A DNA stretch of 64,000 bases from assembly GCA_001939145.1 (NCBI GenBank), contig LSRX01000661.1, positions 1 to 64,000 on the forward strand, given 5' to 3'. The number at the start of each line of letters is the position of its first letter. The stretch's first letter is position 1. The translations under genes were made by a program, and so were the position numbers. Below the pieces are notes generated by a model. The model ran no database searches, was not told the DNA's origin, and was given only the letters and a program-made list of their open reading frames with translations. This document shows, piece after piece, positions 18,468-31,169 of this stretch. Origin of the DNA: Symbiodinium microadriaticum. Taxonomy: Eukaryota > Sar > Dinophyceae > Suessiales > Symbiodiniaceae.

Positions 18468-21400
18468 GCTGCTTTCACCGTGACAGAGAGGGGCAGCACG
18501 GTTGGCTGCTGGCTGAGGGTTTCAAAGCGCGCAGCGGCAATCTTGCTGCAGCCTTCCTTGCCCAGGCCAGGAAATGCGGGCTGGTCTCGTGACCTGGGTC
18601 GATATCTCAGACCCGTTTCAAGAAGCTTCCCGGATTTCTGGCTGGGCTCGAAGGTCACTATGAGCTATATAGTCGTCGTGAACCCCATCATTCTTAGCGC
18701 GAGATTTGCAGATGGAAGCCTCCCCGGCTTGTGTTGACAAGCTGGGCTGTGCTGGACCGGCTAAGCCATGTCTCCGGTATACCTCGCACTGCATGACAAG
18801 ACTGCAAGCCTGTAGTTTATGCTAGAAAAGGCGTCTCGACCACTCGGCGTCGTCATTGTTTGAAGCAGTGTCTCCGCTCCGAGGGTTCGCTTCGATTGCT
18901 TCAAATCGAGCCGACATGGCGATGAATCTGATGTCGTTGGCTGTGTGAAACGACTCAAGGAACCGCTTGACACGACTATGCATGCATGCTTCGTGTAGCA
19001 GGTTCGCCGATTCCTTTTCATGCAGCGTGCAGAGCAACCTGCTTGCAGGGACCCCAGCACAGGGCAGTACAGGTTTCCTTCTTGGTCCAAGCATCCTTGG
19101 AAGCCAGTGTCGTTTTGAAACAATCATTTTGGCCAGTAGTCCGGGCCCAGGTCGGCAGCTTTTGCATGCGCCTTCGTAGGACGGGTCCTGCCGAGAGAAG
19201 TTTAAGTCCTGCCTGTCAAAAGCAGGAAGGTGTCAGATTTTAGCAGGCCGAATGCTGAATGGAAAGGACTTGCTGCCAATCTTCCTTTTGGATTGGCCGC
19301 CGGCATGGGTCTGCTAACCTGGCACGTGTTGTTGCAAGCCCGTTGGTCCGGGCAGCACAAGCTTCTAGTACAAGTGTGATTCGACCCAGGTCCCGATTCG
19401 TGCACTGCGGTTCAATCATGTTGCTTTGCAGCGTACCAAGCGTAGGAGTGTACAGTCATCATGTTGGTGAATATCGCGACGGTTGTTCAAGCCCTCTGTG
19501 TGTGTAGAAAAGGCCACAACTTTAGCGCACCTGGCTTAACGATGTACCCAGCGGATTCTAGAGATCATAGGAGATTCAATCACTTGCGATTCGAACATGC
19601 GCGCTGCTGAAGCACCAGCGATTCTATCATGCCAGCGGTTTCGAGCATGCACGATTCACGCACGCCGAGTCCATTCAAGCACTTCGTCTGTTAGGGAAGG
19701 GTTTGGGGTTGTGAGTTGCAGGTTTTCGGGTTTAGAGTGTGTTAGAGCTTAGGGATTTGGTAGGCTTTCGGGCGGCAGGGCTTGAGGGTTTTAGGGTTTA
19801 GGGTTCAATTAGGGCTTAGTATATGTAATGTGATTGGGCTAAAGGCTGTTCTTGTGGCCTCACGATTTCGGGGTGAGGGTTGATTGGATAATCGGTTCCC
19901 TCAACAAGGTCCCGGCGATCAAAGCACGAGCCGCCAAAATAGCTGGCAGGAATCGGGTCGGTGCGCAAATGCGCGCGGTCAGTCTGCAAATGTCTGCAGA
20001 TCCCTGGTGCCCGAGTCGCTTGTAGCACGCTTCAAGTTCAAGCTTCTAGCATGCAGGCATAATGCAGCTGCAACTATGAATCATAAACACGAAAGCAGAC
20101 TATGATCTATATCCTTGGGAGTGTCGAGTCGGCCAGGAACTCTTATGTGCGCTACGGTCTCATCGAGAGACTTGGCCTCGGTGCCGAAGGGGCCCTGGCC
20201 GCGTGTTTCGTGCAGGCGCAAGAGGAGGCACCGGCATTCGAGCTTGCCATTCGGGGGCCTCTTTTTGGAGGCCGTGGCGTTTGCAGTGCTGGCTGCCAGT
20301 GGAGCAGTCGACAGAGCTGAACTCTCAGGGTGCTGGCAGGCCATTCTTGAACAGATCTTCGGCTACCAGCTCAACTAAGGTTCAAGGAGCCTTACCGTCA
20401 GCCCTGAAGTCCTCGATCACGGTGGCCATCGGCGTGTTTCAGGAGCGCAGCCTCGCACAAGATGCCGTCTGTTCTTGCTCCGGCTGGCATGTGCAGGCCT
20501 TTGTGGGCCTTCAGTTGATGGGCCTGGTGGTCAAGAACGATACCACCTTGGTGGCGACTTGGCTTTGATGGATCTGCGTCAAGGACATTTTGCACGATGG
20601 CGTCGGCTTAGGCGCTGGGAGACCTGTCCCAGCCAAATTTGTGGCTCCACGGACATGTTCGGATGGGTGTTTACAAAAGGAGAGTTTGTACCGTCTCTTG
20701 CTGCCAGGCTGGCTTTCACTGCCACTTTACTGGTTGCGGGACTTTTGATCAGAAAAGTCACGGGGGCTTTGCTGCTAGGCCGGGCACAGCGATCTTCTCC
20801 CGATCATTTGATCGGCTTTCTCTGCAAAGACTCTTGCAGGCATTTGCTTCACGGCAGTGGCCTCGCATCTCCTTGGCTTGCCCAACCCGAACCAGGTGCG
20901 AACAGATTGCTGTCGTGTGCAACTCTCTGTGTCTGTGTGTGTATGCAAAGAATAGCGCCCAACCTCTAGCTCGCGGACGGTCACAGACGCTACTTGTGCG
21001 GTGTAAAGAAATTATCGCACTGTGCATGCACAGTTTCCCCAAGCTTCTTGACTCACTGCCCGCAGCCTTCCGCTGGACTTTCTGCTGGTCCCTAGCTCAG
21101 CGTGCCTGCACCACGCGAAGTGAATTCTCGCACGGGGTCTGCCTTGCGGCTCTGCTTCAAGACTGCTCTTTTTCAGGCGCTGACCTGCCGCAGATCTTTG
21201 ACTTGGATTTCACTCCTATGTTCGAGAAGCCCCAGGCTCCTTCGCGATCAGTTTCTCTGCACGCAAAGCTGCTGGCAAGTATGCAATAGGCTGCAGTGGT
21301 TTTGATCCGAAGTCCTGAGCCTTCCAAACGGCATCCCAGGAAAGCAGCTTTTGTGAACACTTACGGTCTTTCTGTGGCTGCAGGAGTTTGGCACAGCCGT

Positions 21401-23092
21401 GCTCTGTCTCCTTTTCATCGTGGTGTTCGACACCGCCGGAGTCAGTGTCTCAGTTGATCCCCGCAGGTCTGCAAAATCGGATTGTGCAAGTTGGCTGTTT
21501 CGCTGTGTTTTCTCGAAGCCCAGGTGCAGCATGGCATCGGGCAGCAGGCGCTTCGCTGTGACCTGTTGCTGCTGAACCTTGTTCTTCAAGCAGTCACTGT
21601 TTATGCCTTTTATGCCCAGCCGTGTTGTGCTGCAAGCACGTAGCTGGGACAGCCATCCGAGTTGCTCAAAGATGAGCTTTGTTTGTCACGCAGTTTCCCG
21701 TTTCTGATATTGCTGTCATAGCTTCGGCAGAATCTCGTTCCCCAGGTCAATCTCTTAAAGGGTAGAGTCACATGCCAGAAAGATCACACCCCAGGCAGCG
21801 CAATGTCGATGGTCCCTGTGAATTCTTGCTCGGGGGTAGTTGGTGAAGCGGACTTGGATAGGTCCTTCATATTCGCCAGGCTGGCCTTCTGGACAGCAAA
21901 GGCTTCCTTCCCGGCGCGAAGTGCCTCGTCTCGTATACATTCTCTGGCCTGTGTCTGTGTCATGCCCCTTTTGCTTGGGGCGGGTCGCGTGTGAGCTCAC
22001 GAAGCGAGGTACGGGTACTTGGGCAGCGCCTTCAGCACCGGCCTGGGTGCTGTGATGGGCACTAGCCCAGCGTGTAACTCAGCATTTACAGAGAGACAAC
22101 AGCAGACACAGCCGTGAGGTTTCTGTTGATGTCCCGAGCAAGGTCATCATCCATAACGAGACCGCTGCTGGAGTCCAGGAAGGCGGTCGCACAGGGCAGA
22201 GCCCTTAGTGGAATATCGGAGTGTTTCGGGTTTCGAGTCGCAGAAGCTACAGCAAGGCACCCCATGCCACTTCCAAAGTATCTTGCAAGGTGTTGTGGTT
22301 CTAGTGTCGAAGGACTGTCAACACGGAGCAAACATCATCCTGTTTCTTCCCATTTCAGAGCTTTGCCGATGTGCTGGCTAGAGGTCTCACAGTTCCGTCT
22401 CACTTTTGCCGCCGAGGCTTTGCGCAGTGACGACTGCTGTGCTCTTCATGCTTTCGCCAACCTTGGTCCCTGTTATCGAGCTCATCCCACCAGAGGACTG
22501 GCAGAAGATAACGGTGTTCAACTCCGCGCAGCTGGAGTCTTTTTTTTCATTTCAGTCGTTTGGTGTCGGCTGAGCAGGCTACGGCGCCTTGCCTCGTCTT
22601 GGTCGGTAGCATGATGATGGGCCCTGCCAGGCCCTTGGCATCAGCTTAGCCGTGCCCGACTAGAGCGAGCACATGAAAGCTGTGCCACCGCTCCGGACCG
22701 AGGTCAGAGACATCGACTTTGGGGACTTGCGACTGGCCCTGCCAGCCTTCTTGACTATCTGCATCACTCCGCTCGCGTGACCCATGCTCATTGAACTCCG
22801 CTGAGCGGACGTGGCACAGGGGTGGCCCAGGTACTCCATCTCGGCGGGCATTTTCGTGGGCATCGCATCTTACTATGTTCTCGGGTGCGTCTTGTGGCTT
22901 GCTGAGGCGACTGCGACAGTTCTTCTTCTAGCATCCCTGCCTTCCCCCCCTTCCAGCGACCCAAGAACAAGCGGAGTCATTCCTGTGGTCCTGCCTCAGT
23001 CACTCCAAAAGGGTCACAACGAGGGCCAAAGCAGTGCATACACGACGCCGAGCCACTACTGTGCCAAAGCTGTTTCTGTTTCGGGAATTTAA
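18468..23092 (+). CDS. AzgA-type adenine/guanine (purine) permease, multi-exon
   Basis: Short exons join into an NCS2/AzgA-like membrane transporter, presumably a proton-coupled nucleobase importer. In order: 18468 FTVTERGSTV; 18654 VTMSYIVVVNPIILS; ~19266 GLAANLPFGLAAGMGL; ~20250 FGGLFLEAVAFAVLAASGAV; 20395-20442 PSALKSSITVAIGVF; 20497 AFVGLQLMGLVVKNDTTLV; 20646-20780 ending KVTGALLLG; 21384 FGTAVLCLLFIVVFDTAGV; 21880-21920 AGLLDSKGFLPGAK; to 22069 GLGAVMGTSP; 22143-22195 VIIHNETAAGVQEGGRTG; 22417-22492 CAVTTAVLFMLSPTLVP; 22578-22625 ATAPCLVLVGSMMMGP; 22703-22777 VRDIDFGDLRLALPAFLT; 22831 on YSISAGIFVGIASYYVLG. Family motifs are in the expected order, and the introns between the last exons are 53-221 nt with GC, GA or GT donors. 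A TAA closes the last frame at 23090, but further splicing is possible. The exon for the region before GLAANLPFG was not found. The exact purine is not predictable. Confidence 0.88.
19685..19830. repeat. Degenerate TTTAGGG-like interstitial repeat in a permease intron
   Basis: Words such as GTTAGGGAAGGGTTTGGGG, TTTTAGGGTTTAGGGTTCAA and TTAGGGCTTAG lie in the gap between the permease exons at ~19266 and ~20250. This suggests that intronic DNA carries telomere-like tracts here. Confidence 0.6.
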
Positions 23093-26000
23093 GTTGGAGA
23101 GAGAATCTGGCAACAGTCCGCCCTCTACTGTGAAGAGTCAAGGCCTCTAGCACAGACAAACAAGGTGCATCCGAAAAGACGCCGCGTTTGCGTTTCAGAT
23201 ACCTCCACGCCTGTTGTCTTTTCTTTGGCTCTCCTTTCTGAGGTCATATCATGGGCCTCTGCATCCTGTTTTAATGACTGGTTAGTGGTCACTGCATAGG
23301 CCTTTTCTATGCCTGGTTTGTCACATCCACTCAAGAAGGCTCATTTGACGAACAGAGATCTGCTCGAAGTCATATGGCCACCTCCTGGGAGGTGGCAGCT
23401 CGAGGTGGCAAGGTGCGTTGCTCAAGGCCCGAGTGCGCTGTCACTGTCCGAGAGACCGGACGCCTTGGGCACTGTCAGTTCTGCGGCATCGCCCGTCAAC
23501 TTGGAGGAAGAGGAGCTGATTCCAGAGGCCAGGGCTCCACCGTCCTTTGAACCACATGAACAGGAACATGGAAGACCGGACCCAGGGTAAGAGTACTGCG
23601 GGATACTACGGGCCTCCGAACGGGCTTTGTGTGACGTTTCGGTGGCACTGGGTCGGTGGCAGTGAATCTCAAGCTCTGAAAGGTGCCATAGCCACAAAAG
23701 GAATCGCCGCGCGGCGTCCCACCGCGAGCGCAGAGCAGAGATGTCCGGCTCTCAGTCCCCGCCGCTTTCGTCGCTTCGGCTTGGCCTTCGAGTTTGAAGC
23801 CGCCCTCAAAGCCATCCAAAATTGAGGAATTCGTGAACCGCAACCGCGGGTATGGAGTCCCAGGCTTCTTCCTTGCTGAGATCAGCAAATCGTAGCTTTG
23901 CAAGAGCGAAAGAGAAGTTTATCCTTCGGCTGATGTGCCGAGCCATAGTTGAAGCATCAGCTGCAACTTGCAAAGCGCGAGTTCAGCTTTTGATGATAGG
24001 AATCTGAAATGGGCATCAGGTTGTGGTCCTTGCTGCAAGCAGCGTAGCAGCCATGTGTCTGCAACCACGAACAACTGCACGGAAATTTATGACATTGCGG
24101 CAACCCGAACCCTCAGCTTGTTAACATGGCCGCCTCTGGGCCATGGATGTGTACATTCTCACTTGTGCCGTTTTGCAGAAGCACGAGCGGGCCTGCCCAG
24201 GCCTTTAGCAGCCTGGCAGAACCCCAGCCTCTGCGAAATGAAAAAGGCTCCAAGCATTGAAGCTCAGATGCCATGTACAGTAGGCGAAGCCTACCTCACC
24301 TCTTGGATTGTGATAGCGCTTCTCAGGAGGCCTGCTGTCACGCAGGATCTGTCACATGTTTGCAGTTGTGAGGAGTTTGGTAGGTGCCGGTGACCAGCCA
24401 GACCGCATGCCACTGTTTTGTGTTCGTTCCTCACAACTGCGGCATGAAAAGCAAACTCTAGACCTCGCAGACTTGAGTGCAAGGCTCACTCCTGCGTGGG
24501 AGCATGTTGACAGAACATGCAAGCATATGGAAATGAGGACAGTGTGATCGTGAGGAAGATCATCGCGCTATGCCTTCCAAACTCCCTGCTTCAGGTTGTT
24601 TGCTTCCCACATCTCAACAATTGGCACTTGTGGGCTGGGCACCAACTTGTGAGTCGTCTCCAGTGTGGGTACGAGACTATGCCTATGCACTGCTAGAGGC
24701 CATGACTGCCCTCCTTGTTGCCCTCTTTGCGGCTACTTGGTTTGAGGCTGGGCCGTGCAGGCAAACACGACTGAAAGACTCGGAGGGAATCGCCACGTTT
24801 TTCATGCTCATTGTGCACTCAATCTCTATCGCATGTTATGTGCTGCAGGGCTGGCGAGACCTGCTCATCGACTTGCTGGATCCCTTGTTTGTCCCGAGCT
24901 CAACAGCTGCCTGTCACTTGCTGGGCAAAGTGATGCAGTAGTCACCCAGAGAATGAGCATGAGCTGCTGCCTGGTGGATATGCCACTGATCTAGGCAGAG
25001 TGTGTTGCACAAACCGGAGATTGTGGATTCTGGTTCCTTCTACATGTCGTAACTGGATATGTCAAGCAGAAATGCCAGACCCATGGCCAAGGGGAAGATA
25101 GCACCCATCGCGTGATATTACGGTGGAAAACTCCCAGGCTTCATTTTGGCAGCCACGAAATGTGTGTGCCGAGGTGGTGCGCAGTGACACCGACAAGGCG
25201 CAAAGAGCAAAGACACAACCTGCAATTGACCGACACAGAGCCCTTCTTTGGAAGTTCCGTACTGTTTTTCGCAGGCTCTGCCGGGGAAGCAGCGAGAGAC
25301 CCTCAGACGAGTGTCTTGGGCCGCGGGCTTACGGCTTAATTGAATCTCGAGGAGTCACCGGCTCTTGGGTTGTGCTTGCGCCTGGCAGCGCTTGCAAAGC
25401 CTGCGAAGGCTGCAGTCTTCTTGTCTGGCTGAGGGCTGTTGCCTGGTCTGCGGTGCCGTATCGATGTGGGACATCATGCTCCACCCTGTGCAGGCAAGCG
25501 GCTGTCAGCTCATCCGTGGTCTGTGGCTGTATGGCGAGGGGGCAACAGCGATGCAGCCAAGGAAGGTCTCTTCGAACTTCCGGACTCATTGCATGACTTG
25601 AACGATGGGCGCGGTTCTCACGACAAGTCAGGTGACCTTCGACAGGTGCCCGCGTGAGCAGCCAAGGCTCGCAGAACTCTGGGACAAAAACACGATGATG
25701 CTGCTGAGATGGAAGCCTGGAGAGGGCCGAGGTGGGGGGGTGGTAAAGATATGCAGAGAGCGGGTTCAGCTGGATGGCAGCCTGGCTTTGCAGGTGAGAC
25801 CGGCTTGCTCTGGGCGGCAGCAGAAGCCATGGAACTCGACGCCCTGACCCTCAAGAAGCAGGCCCTCCACGTCCGCTAAGCCGTGTGCTTTCCCGTGCAC
25901 GGGAAATAATTCCACACACTGGAAGAACTCTGGACGAAGGTCGATACTCCACAGTTGTGTGGCATCCGATGTTTGATGCCTCTAGCCTCTAGCCGACAAA

Positions 26001-28654
26001 CACTGTTGCACGGGCGCCTTGCACAAGACTTGGGCGTGACTGCGAAGATGATGATACTTTTAAATGTTACTTGGCGCCTCGGTAGGCAATGACAGTCGGC
26101 AATGTGCATCGCTGGAAGATCTAGAATCGACTCGTAGATATCGTTCACTGCACCATTTGCTAGATCTCTGTAAGGCGAGAGACTTGGCTTCGGACTTTCT
26201 GGAAGCTGACTCTGTCCAGCTCCGATCATCGGTTTAGCTCGCATGCTGCAGGGCTACTCTTATGTCTTGTCCTTTTGAGGGCTCGCACTCGAATTGGGTA
26301 GTTGGGCTGTTGGACGTGCACATCATCGTGCCCGTTGATTGGTGTCCTGCGGCGCGCAACACAAGAGTGCACGGCTGAAGATGGGTTGCAACATCTGTTC
26401 TGAGCAGAAACGTGCAGGACGTATGTTTGACCGTGTGCAAAAGCAGAGCCCACGGGATTGCCAGCATCTTAACTCTCAAGTTCGTGGCCAGGCTATGTTC
26501 GAGGAGCAGAGGCTTCTGCTGTTCAAGTACGACGCTGGCAAGGCGTTCTCGCGAGCTCCGCAAACACCTTGCTTATCTTCACTTGTACGCAGGACGGAGA
26601 GAAGAAACCCGGTGGCACGTCCCTGGTCGAAATTTTGAACCATGAATTTTTGTGACATTATGTGACCAGTTGGGACATCCCGTGCCCGTGCTTCAGCTGA
26701 GGTCAGTGCATTCCAAATGGAAATCCAGCGTGGCCAGCCCCAAGGTGCAATCTGCGGCTGCCCAGCGTTGCCGAGATGTGCTGGGCTCATCCACTGGCCT
26801 CAGGGAGACTTGGAGAAGATTGTCGACGTTGGCTTCCCGGCAGTGTTGAACGTGACTTTGCGGCGGACTGAGCAGTCCGAACGGTACCAGCAGGTGCTAC
26901 AGCATTATCAGTATAACTTGGACATGTGCTGGACCGAGGTGCCTTCACGCACATGCCCACACAGAGATGGCAAAAGCAAAGGCTCGCCACCCACTGGTCA
27001 GGCTGTGAATCAAGGACTTCTCCTGTGCGAGGTCAGACATGATGCAAGCGAAAAGGGTGTTGGGGTCTCATAAAATTGAATTGTTGTCGCGACCATGGGT
27101 CTGCACCAGAATCTGTTCAAGGAAGAGCCGCCGAAAGACACAACTCATCCAATGCCCGACGACTTCGTGCAGGTGCTGGATCCAGTGTTGGCAAGCTCGG
27201 ATTATTCAAAGCTTCCTGCGAGCTCATGCCGTCGCGCTGCAGATCGTGGGTCCAGCTGCAGATGCGCATGAAGCCTACCTGGCTGGCTTGGAGCTTGGGG
27301 AATCCAGGGTTGTCCTCGGTGTGTCGCTGTTTTGGGCGTCTCAGAGACTGGGATGCTGAAGCCTGTTCAGCTGGTAGAGCTCGCGACCCTGTACTCAAAC
27401 CGAGGCTGCAATTGGTGGACAGAGACATTAGATTCTTTCTACGGGCATCCTGTTCCGTTCTCAGCTGCAAGTCTGGTGGATCTTGAGTTGGGAAAGCTTG
27501 CAACTGGCAGTCTGATTTGCAGGATGAGAACCTGACGGATGCGGATCCGGAGCATCATGCCAGTGCCGATGATGAGGAGGCTTGCTGGATGCTGGGGGAA
27601 AGAAGCAGGGTTAAAACAACAAGCAGCGCCCTTGTTCTGTATTTGGCTTGGTGCACAGACCCAGTGACTGCTGCATTGCACGTGGGGTGGCCGGAACCTG
27701 TAGCTTGTCCACGGATGGACCCCAAGAGCCGGCTCAAGGGTTCCCGCTTTGTTTCCCTTCGTCTCCTGCGGTGCAGTTGGTCGAGTCGGGTGGGAAACTG
27801 GTGTCCCTTCATACTTTCCTTTGGGCCGGAACTCTGGCTCCTTTGGGCTCTCTTCAAAACATCCTTTGGGCCCAGTTGGCATGTGGCTCGGACCTGCCGT
27901 CTCCCATAGTGTGCCTGCGGCCCCGTCATCGGTTGTAGTACTCGAGCTGGGGCCCAGCACCGGTCCTGAAAAACTCGCTCAGAGTCGCCTGTTCTGCCTT
28001 CAAAACTGCATCCTCCTTCCCCGGTTGCCGGGCTCCAGAGCTCTTCTCCGGGTCACGATGTGTCCCGACACATCAGACCAGACTTCCTATGCCACTAGCT
28101 GCAATTCTAGATGTTGTCCTCTCATGTTGTGGCAGAACGCCTCAAAGAAACACAGAGAAACTCGAAGTGGGGCAGGAAGAGAAGAACACACCTAAGCTCA
28201 AGACTACTGACTACTACGAAGTAACATAGTAGAGCGTGGCGGCAGCAAGAAGCACACCGATAAGATGAAGCCAGTGGAGAAGAATCAGACGAAGAAGGAA
28301 AGAACAAGGAAGGGAGGACGCTGCCGTCGGCGGAGGGGGTGGGCAGGGAGTTCACAGGTTAGACCCTCCTAGAGCAAATTCAACATCGAGCAACGGGAGG
28401 GAGGGGGACCGAAGTTTGCCAGGGCTGTTTCTTTTGGTGTCGTGTTTGCGCATGTCACGAAAGCTAGCCTCCGTGGCTAGCCGAGTTTCTTACCAACCGA
28501 AAGGTTGCATCTAGGGGTGTGGGGAAGGGTCCCCGCCCAGGTGGGCATTTTTTGCGCGTATTTGGGCTATTCCCCAGCTGGTGCTGGTGTCCCCGCTCGG
28601 GTCCTTTTTGGGGTGTTTGAATGTGGGGCTTCAGACTGCTCCCGAGTGGAAAAA

Positions 28655-28835
28655 CGGCTCCCCGATGATGCTCATGATGCGCGTGTGTTGGCCCCAAGAA
28701 GCCCCCAATGATGCTCATGATGCGCGCTTGTTGGCTTGGACTGGGATCCAAGAGGCCCCCCAATGATGTTCCCGATGTGCGCTTGCTGGCTCCGAGAGGG
28801 ACCCACGATATTCCCAACGATGCTTATGATCATGA
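28655..28835. repeat. Imperfect tandem repeat, ~50-60 bp
   Basis: CCC(C)AATGATGCTCATGATGCGCG-like text recurs near 28662, 28707, 28760 and 28815, each followed by a TTGG/CTGG-containing spacer. Copies diverge from left to right. Confidence 0.65.
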
Positions 28836-29034
28836 TAGCGCTTCAGGAAACGGCGGAAATTAGGATGCCCACAAGACACGGGTGGTTTCAGCTTCTATTT
28901 GAAGAGGTTGGAGCAGAGCTTCATGCACACACTTTGCTCTTGGGCTTATGCCGCCCACACGGAAACCTGATGGCGGTGGCTCGATCTTCGCGGACTACTT
29001 CTTCCTCTGGTCCCCGGTAAGTACCGCTGACCCC

Positions 29035-29120
29035 TCAACCGTAAAATGAACCTAACCCCTAAACCCCTGCAGACTTCCAATTACATAAACTCTATAACGC
29101 CTAAACCCCTGATAGCACCT
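29035..29120. repeat. CCCTAAA-like degenerate tract
   Basis: CTAACCCCTAAACCCC and CGCCTAAACCCCTGA words resemble the C-rich strand of a TTTAGGG telomere repeat, strongly decayed. Confidence 0.4.
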
Positions 29121-31169
29121 ATACGCTCCTCCTCCCCAATGTTCGTAAACCTCCAGTTAATTCAGTTCGACAGTGGCGCATCTGATTTTCTGACTCCGCA
29201 CTTTGCTGTGAAGCCGCTTCTGCGTACAAAACCGGAGCCGTTGGCGTATATGCATGCTTGGCTGCGCTGGAAAGGCCTCGGTTGTTGACGCTTCCAGCTT
29301 TCGTCCCAGTCCCTCCTCCCCAAGTTGCAGTCTGCAGCGCATCTCAGGGAGTCCTACATTCTGAGTCTGAATCCCTGGCAGAGACACAGTGTTGTCGTCG
29401 CTTCCGAACTATACTCAGATGGCTTCGTCTCAGCAGATTGCATCGTACCAGTAGTTAAGCACCTGTCCCTTCGCAACATGTCAGAGCGAATTGTGATCTT
29501 GAGGGTTGCGCGTTAGCACGCTGGAAGCTTGAGAGCACGGGTGGTGTCATCGCCCCCTCATCCCAGCAGAAAAATAAATGCCTTGCCAGGGTGCAGATCT
29601 TGCATGATGCCTCGAGGCCAGATGGGGTCAACTTACGAGATGCTCCCAGTCTCTTACCTTTGTGCAGTGCTTAAGAGGCATCTTCTCGACCAGTGAGGAG
29701 CTATCCTGCTCCCAGTGACGCCTCAAGCTTTCGAGTGTAGCAGGGGTTTAAGCTGACAGCCATAGCTCGTTGCACCGGACTCACCAACCCATGCCATCGA
29801 TATTGGACGATAAGATGAGGACGCCGGCACGGATGAAACCCAGGCTCACACAAGCAACAGCTCTTGAGCGCGTTGCGCGCATGAGGCCCTGCAGTTAGCA
29901 GGCAGCCTATCCACTCTGTGCCTGTGGGCACCTTATTGCTTGGAGAGCTGCAATTCCTGGCCGGGGAAGTTCACTAGATCAGTCTTCGTTGCTTGTTTTT
30001 TAACGGCCTGTGAAACAGCTGCTCTGGGCCGGTCGTTGAATTTTCAAGAGCTGTAGCGCCTGAGATAAGGAGTTTACCACATGCAGGTTCTAGCGATCAG
30101 TCGATGAACTTTTCATAAGGACTCCATCGATTCTTGCAGCATCTGCTGGGTCGTTGGAGCGGAGCGGCCGTGATGTGGGCATTGTGTCACTGGCCGACAC
30201 ACTGCGAGCATAATGTATTTCTTTTGTTGCGATATGTTTGGCACATAGCATACCGCCCGTATTGAAATCAGGACCTCAAGCCGAGTAATGACCCTTATCC
30301 TGCCTTGATGCTTGAGACACTCGCTGCTAAGTGTATGGTCAGGGCTGCAATCTTGATATTGAACCTCCTTATCTCAGCAAGGCCGACGACGATTGCGCGC
30401 AAGTCACGTTGTGTGAAGACACAAGAACGAAGCAGATAAAAGGAAGGGCTGCTTCTGATAGGACTCACGAGCAGTGCTGCGGTGAAAGTTTCATCGACTA
30501 CCAGTTTCACAGTCTCCTACGCGGTATATCTTTTTACAAGTAGAAACTCATTGTGTTTGCCGTGCTTTCTGTCACAGCTCAGCCTCTGCTGCATGAGGCA
30601 AGCAAAGAAGCCATGGAGCAATGGCACTTTCCGGCTAGGATTTGTCGCGGCATCTCCGACAGCCAACCGTGGTTCTAGTCGTCTTACGGGGTTCAGTTCA
30701 GGAGTGTAGAGTTCCGACATCAGGCATCCCACTAGCGTTTGCCGCTCAAAAATAGTGTAGGAAGCAGGGAGCAACTGCTTGCTGGAGCCCCAGGTGTATC
30801 AATTGCAACATTCCAAGGGAGTTTCTCGCTGCGTGAAGGTCCGACGCAGAGCATGGCTGCCGCAGACGCCTCCCTGGCATGTTTATTCTGGCAGCTAGCC
30901 GGCGGTTCTGCCTTCATCGAATACCTGACTGAATGTGTGAGGGTCTTGGTTCAACCTGAACCAGGCGCCGCCTCTCCATGGAGAAGACAGAGAAGAAATC
31001 GCCGAGATCGAGGCTTTGACCACGACCTCTGGGGATCGAAGCCGATCTGTCCTTTTTTGTGCCTGCAGGGCGTGACTGCCGACGCCTACCGGAGCGTCGT
31101 CGAGCAGCGGACATCAGATAGGCCTGGCAGGATGTACTGGGCATGTTCGCCACACGTAGCATGTGTTTG

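Larger units (their letters stand above)
23093..31169. other. Unassigned region with isolated exon-like pieces
   Basis: No domain recognised. Plausible + strand exon fragments: about 23300-23580 (acidic, NLEEEELIPEA); 24664-24930 (two hydrophobic stretches, LLEAMTALLVALFAATWF and FFMLIVHSISIACYVL); 26740-26940 (DLEKIVDVGFPAVLNVTLRR and YQQVLQHYQYNLDMC); 27095-27271 (ATG start, MGLHQNLFKEEPPKDTTHP); 27370-27500 (LVELATLYSNRGCNWWTETL). They could belong to one or two unrecognised + strand genes. Overlapping frames on the other strand are not better supported. Confidence 0.35.

Noticed and set aside
20639..21289. 216-codon + frame
   Set aside because: It overlaps the permease exon at 20646-20780 in another frame; the permease frame carries the family motif.
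28600..28835. CRISPR-like array
   Set aside because: Units are imperfect, spacing is irregular, spacers are themselves related and the genome is eukaryotic; it is an ordinary tandem repeat.
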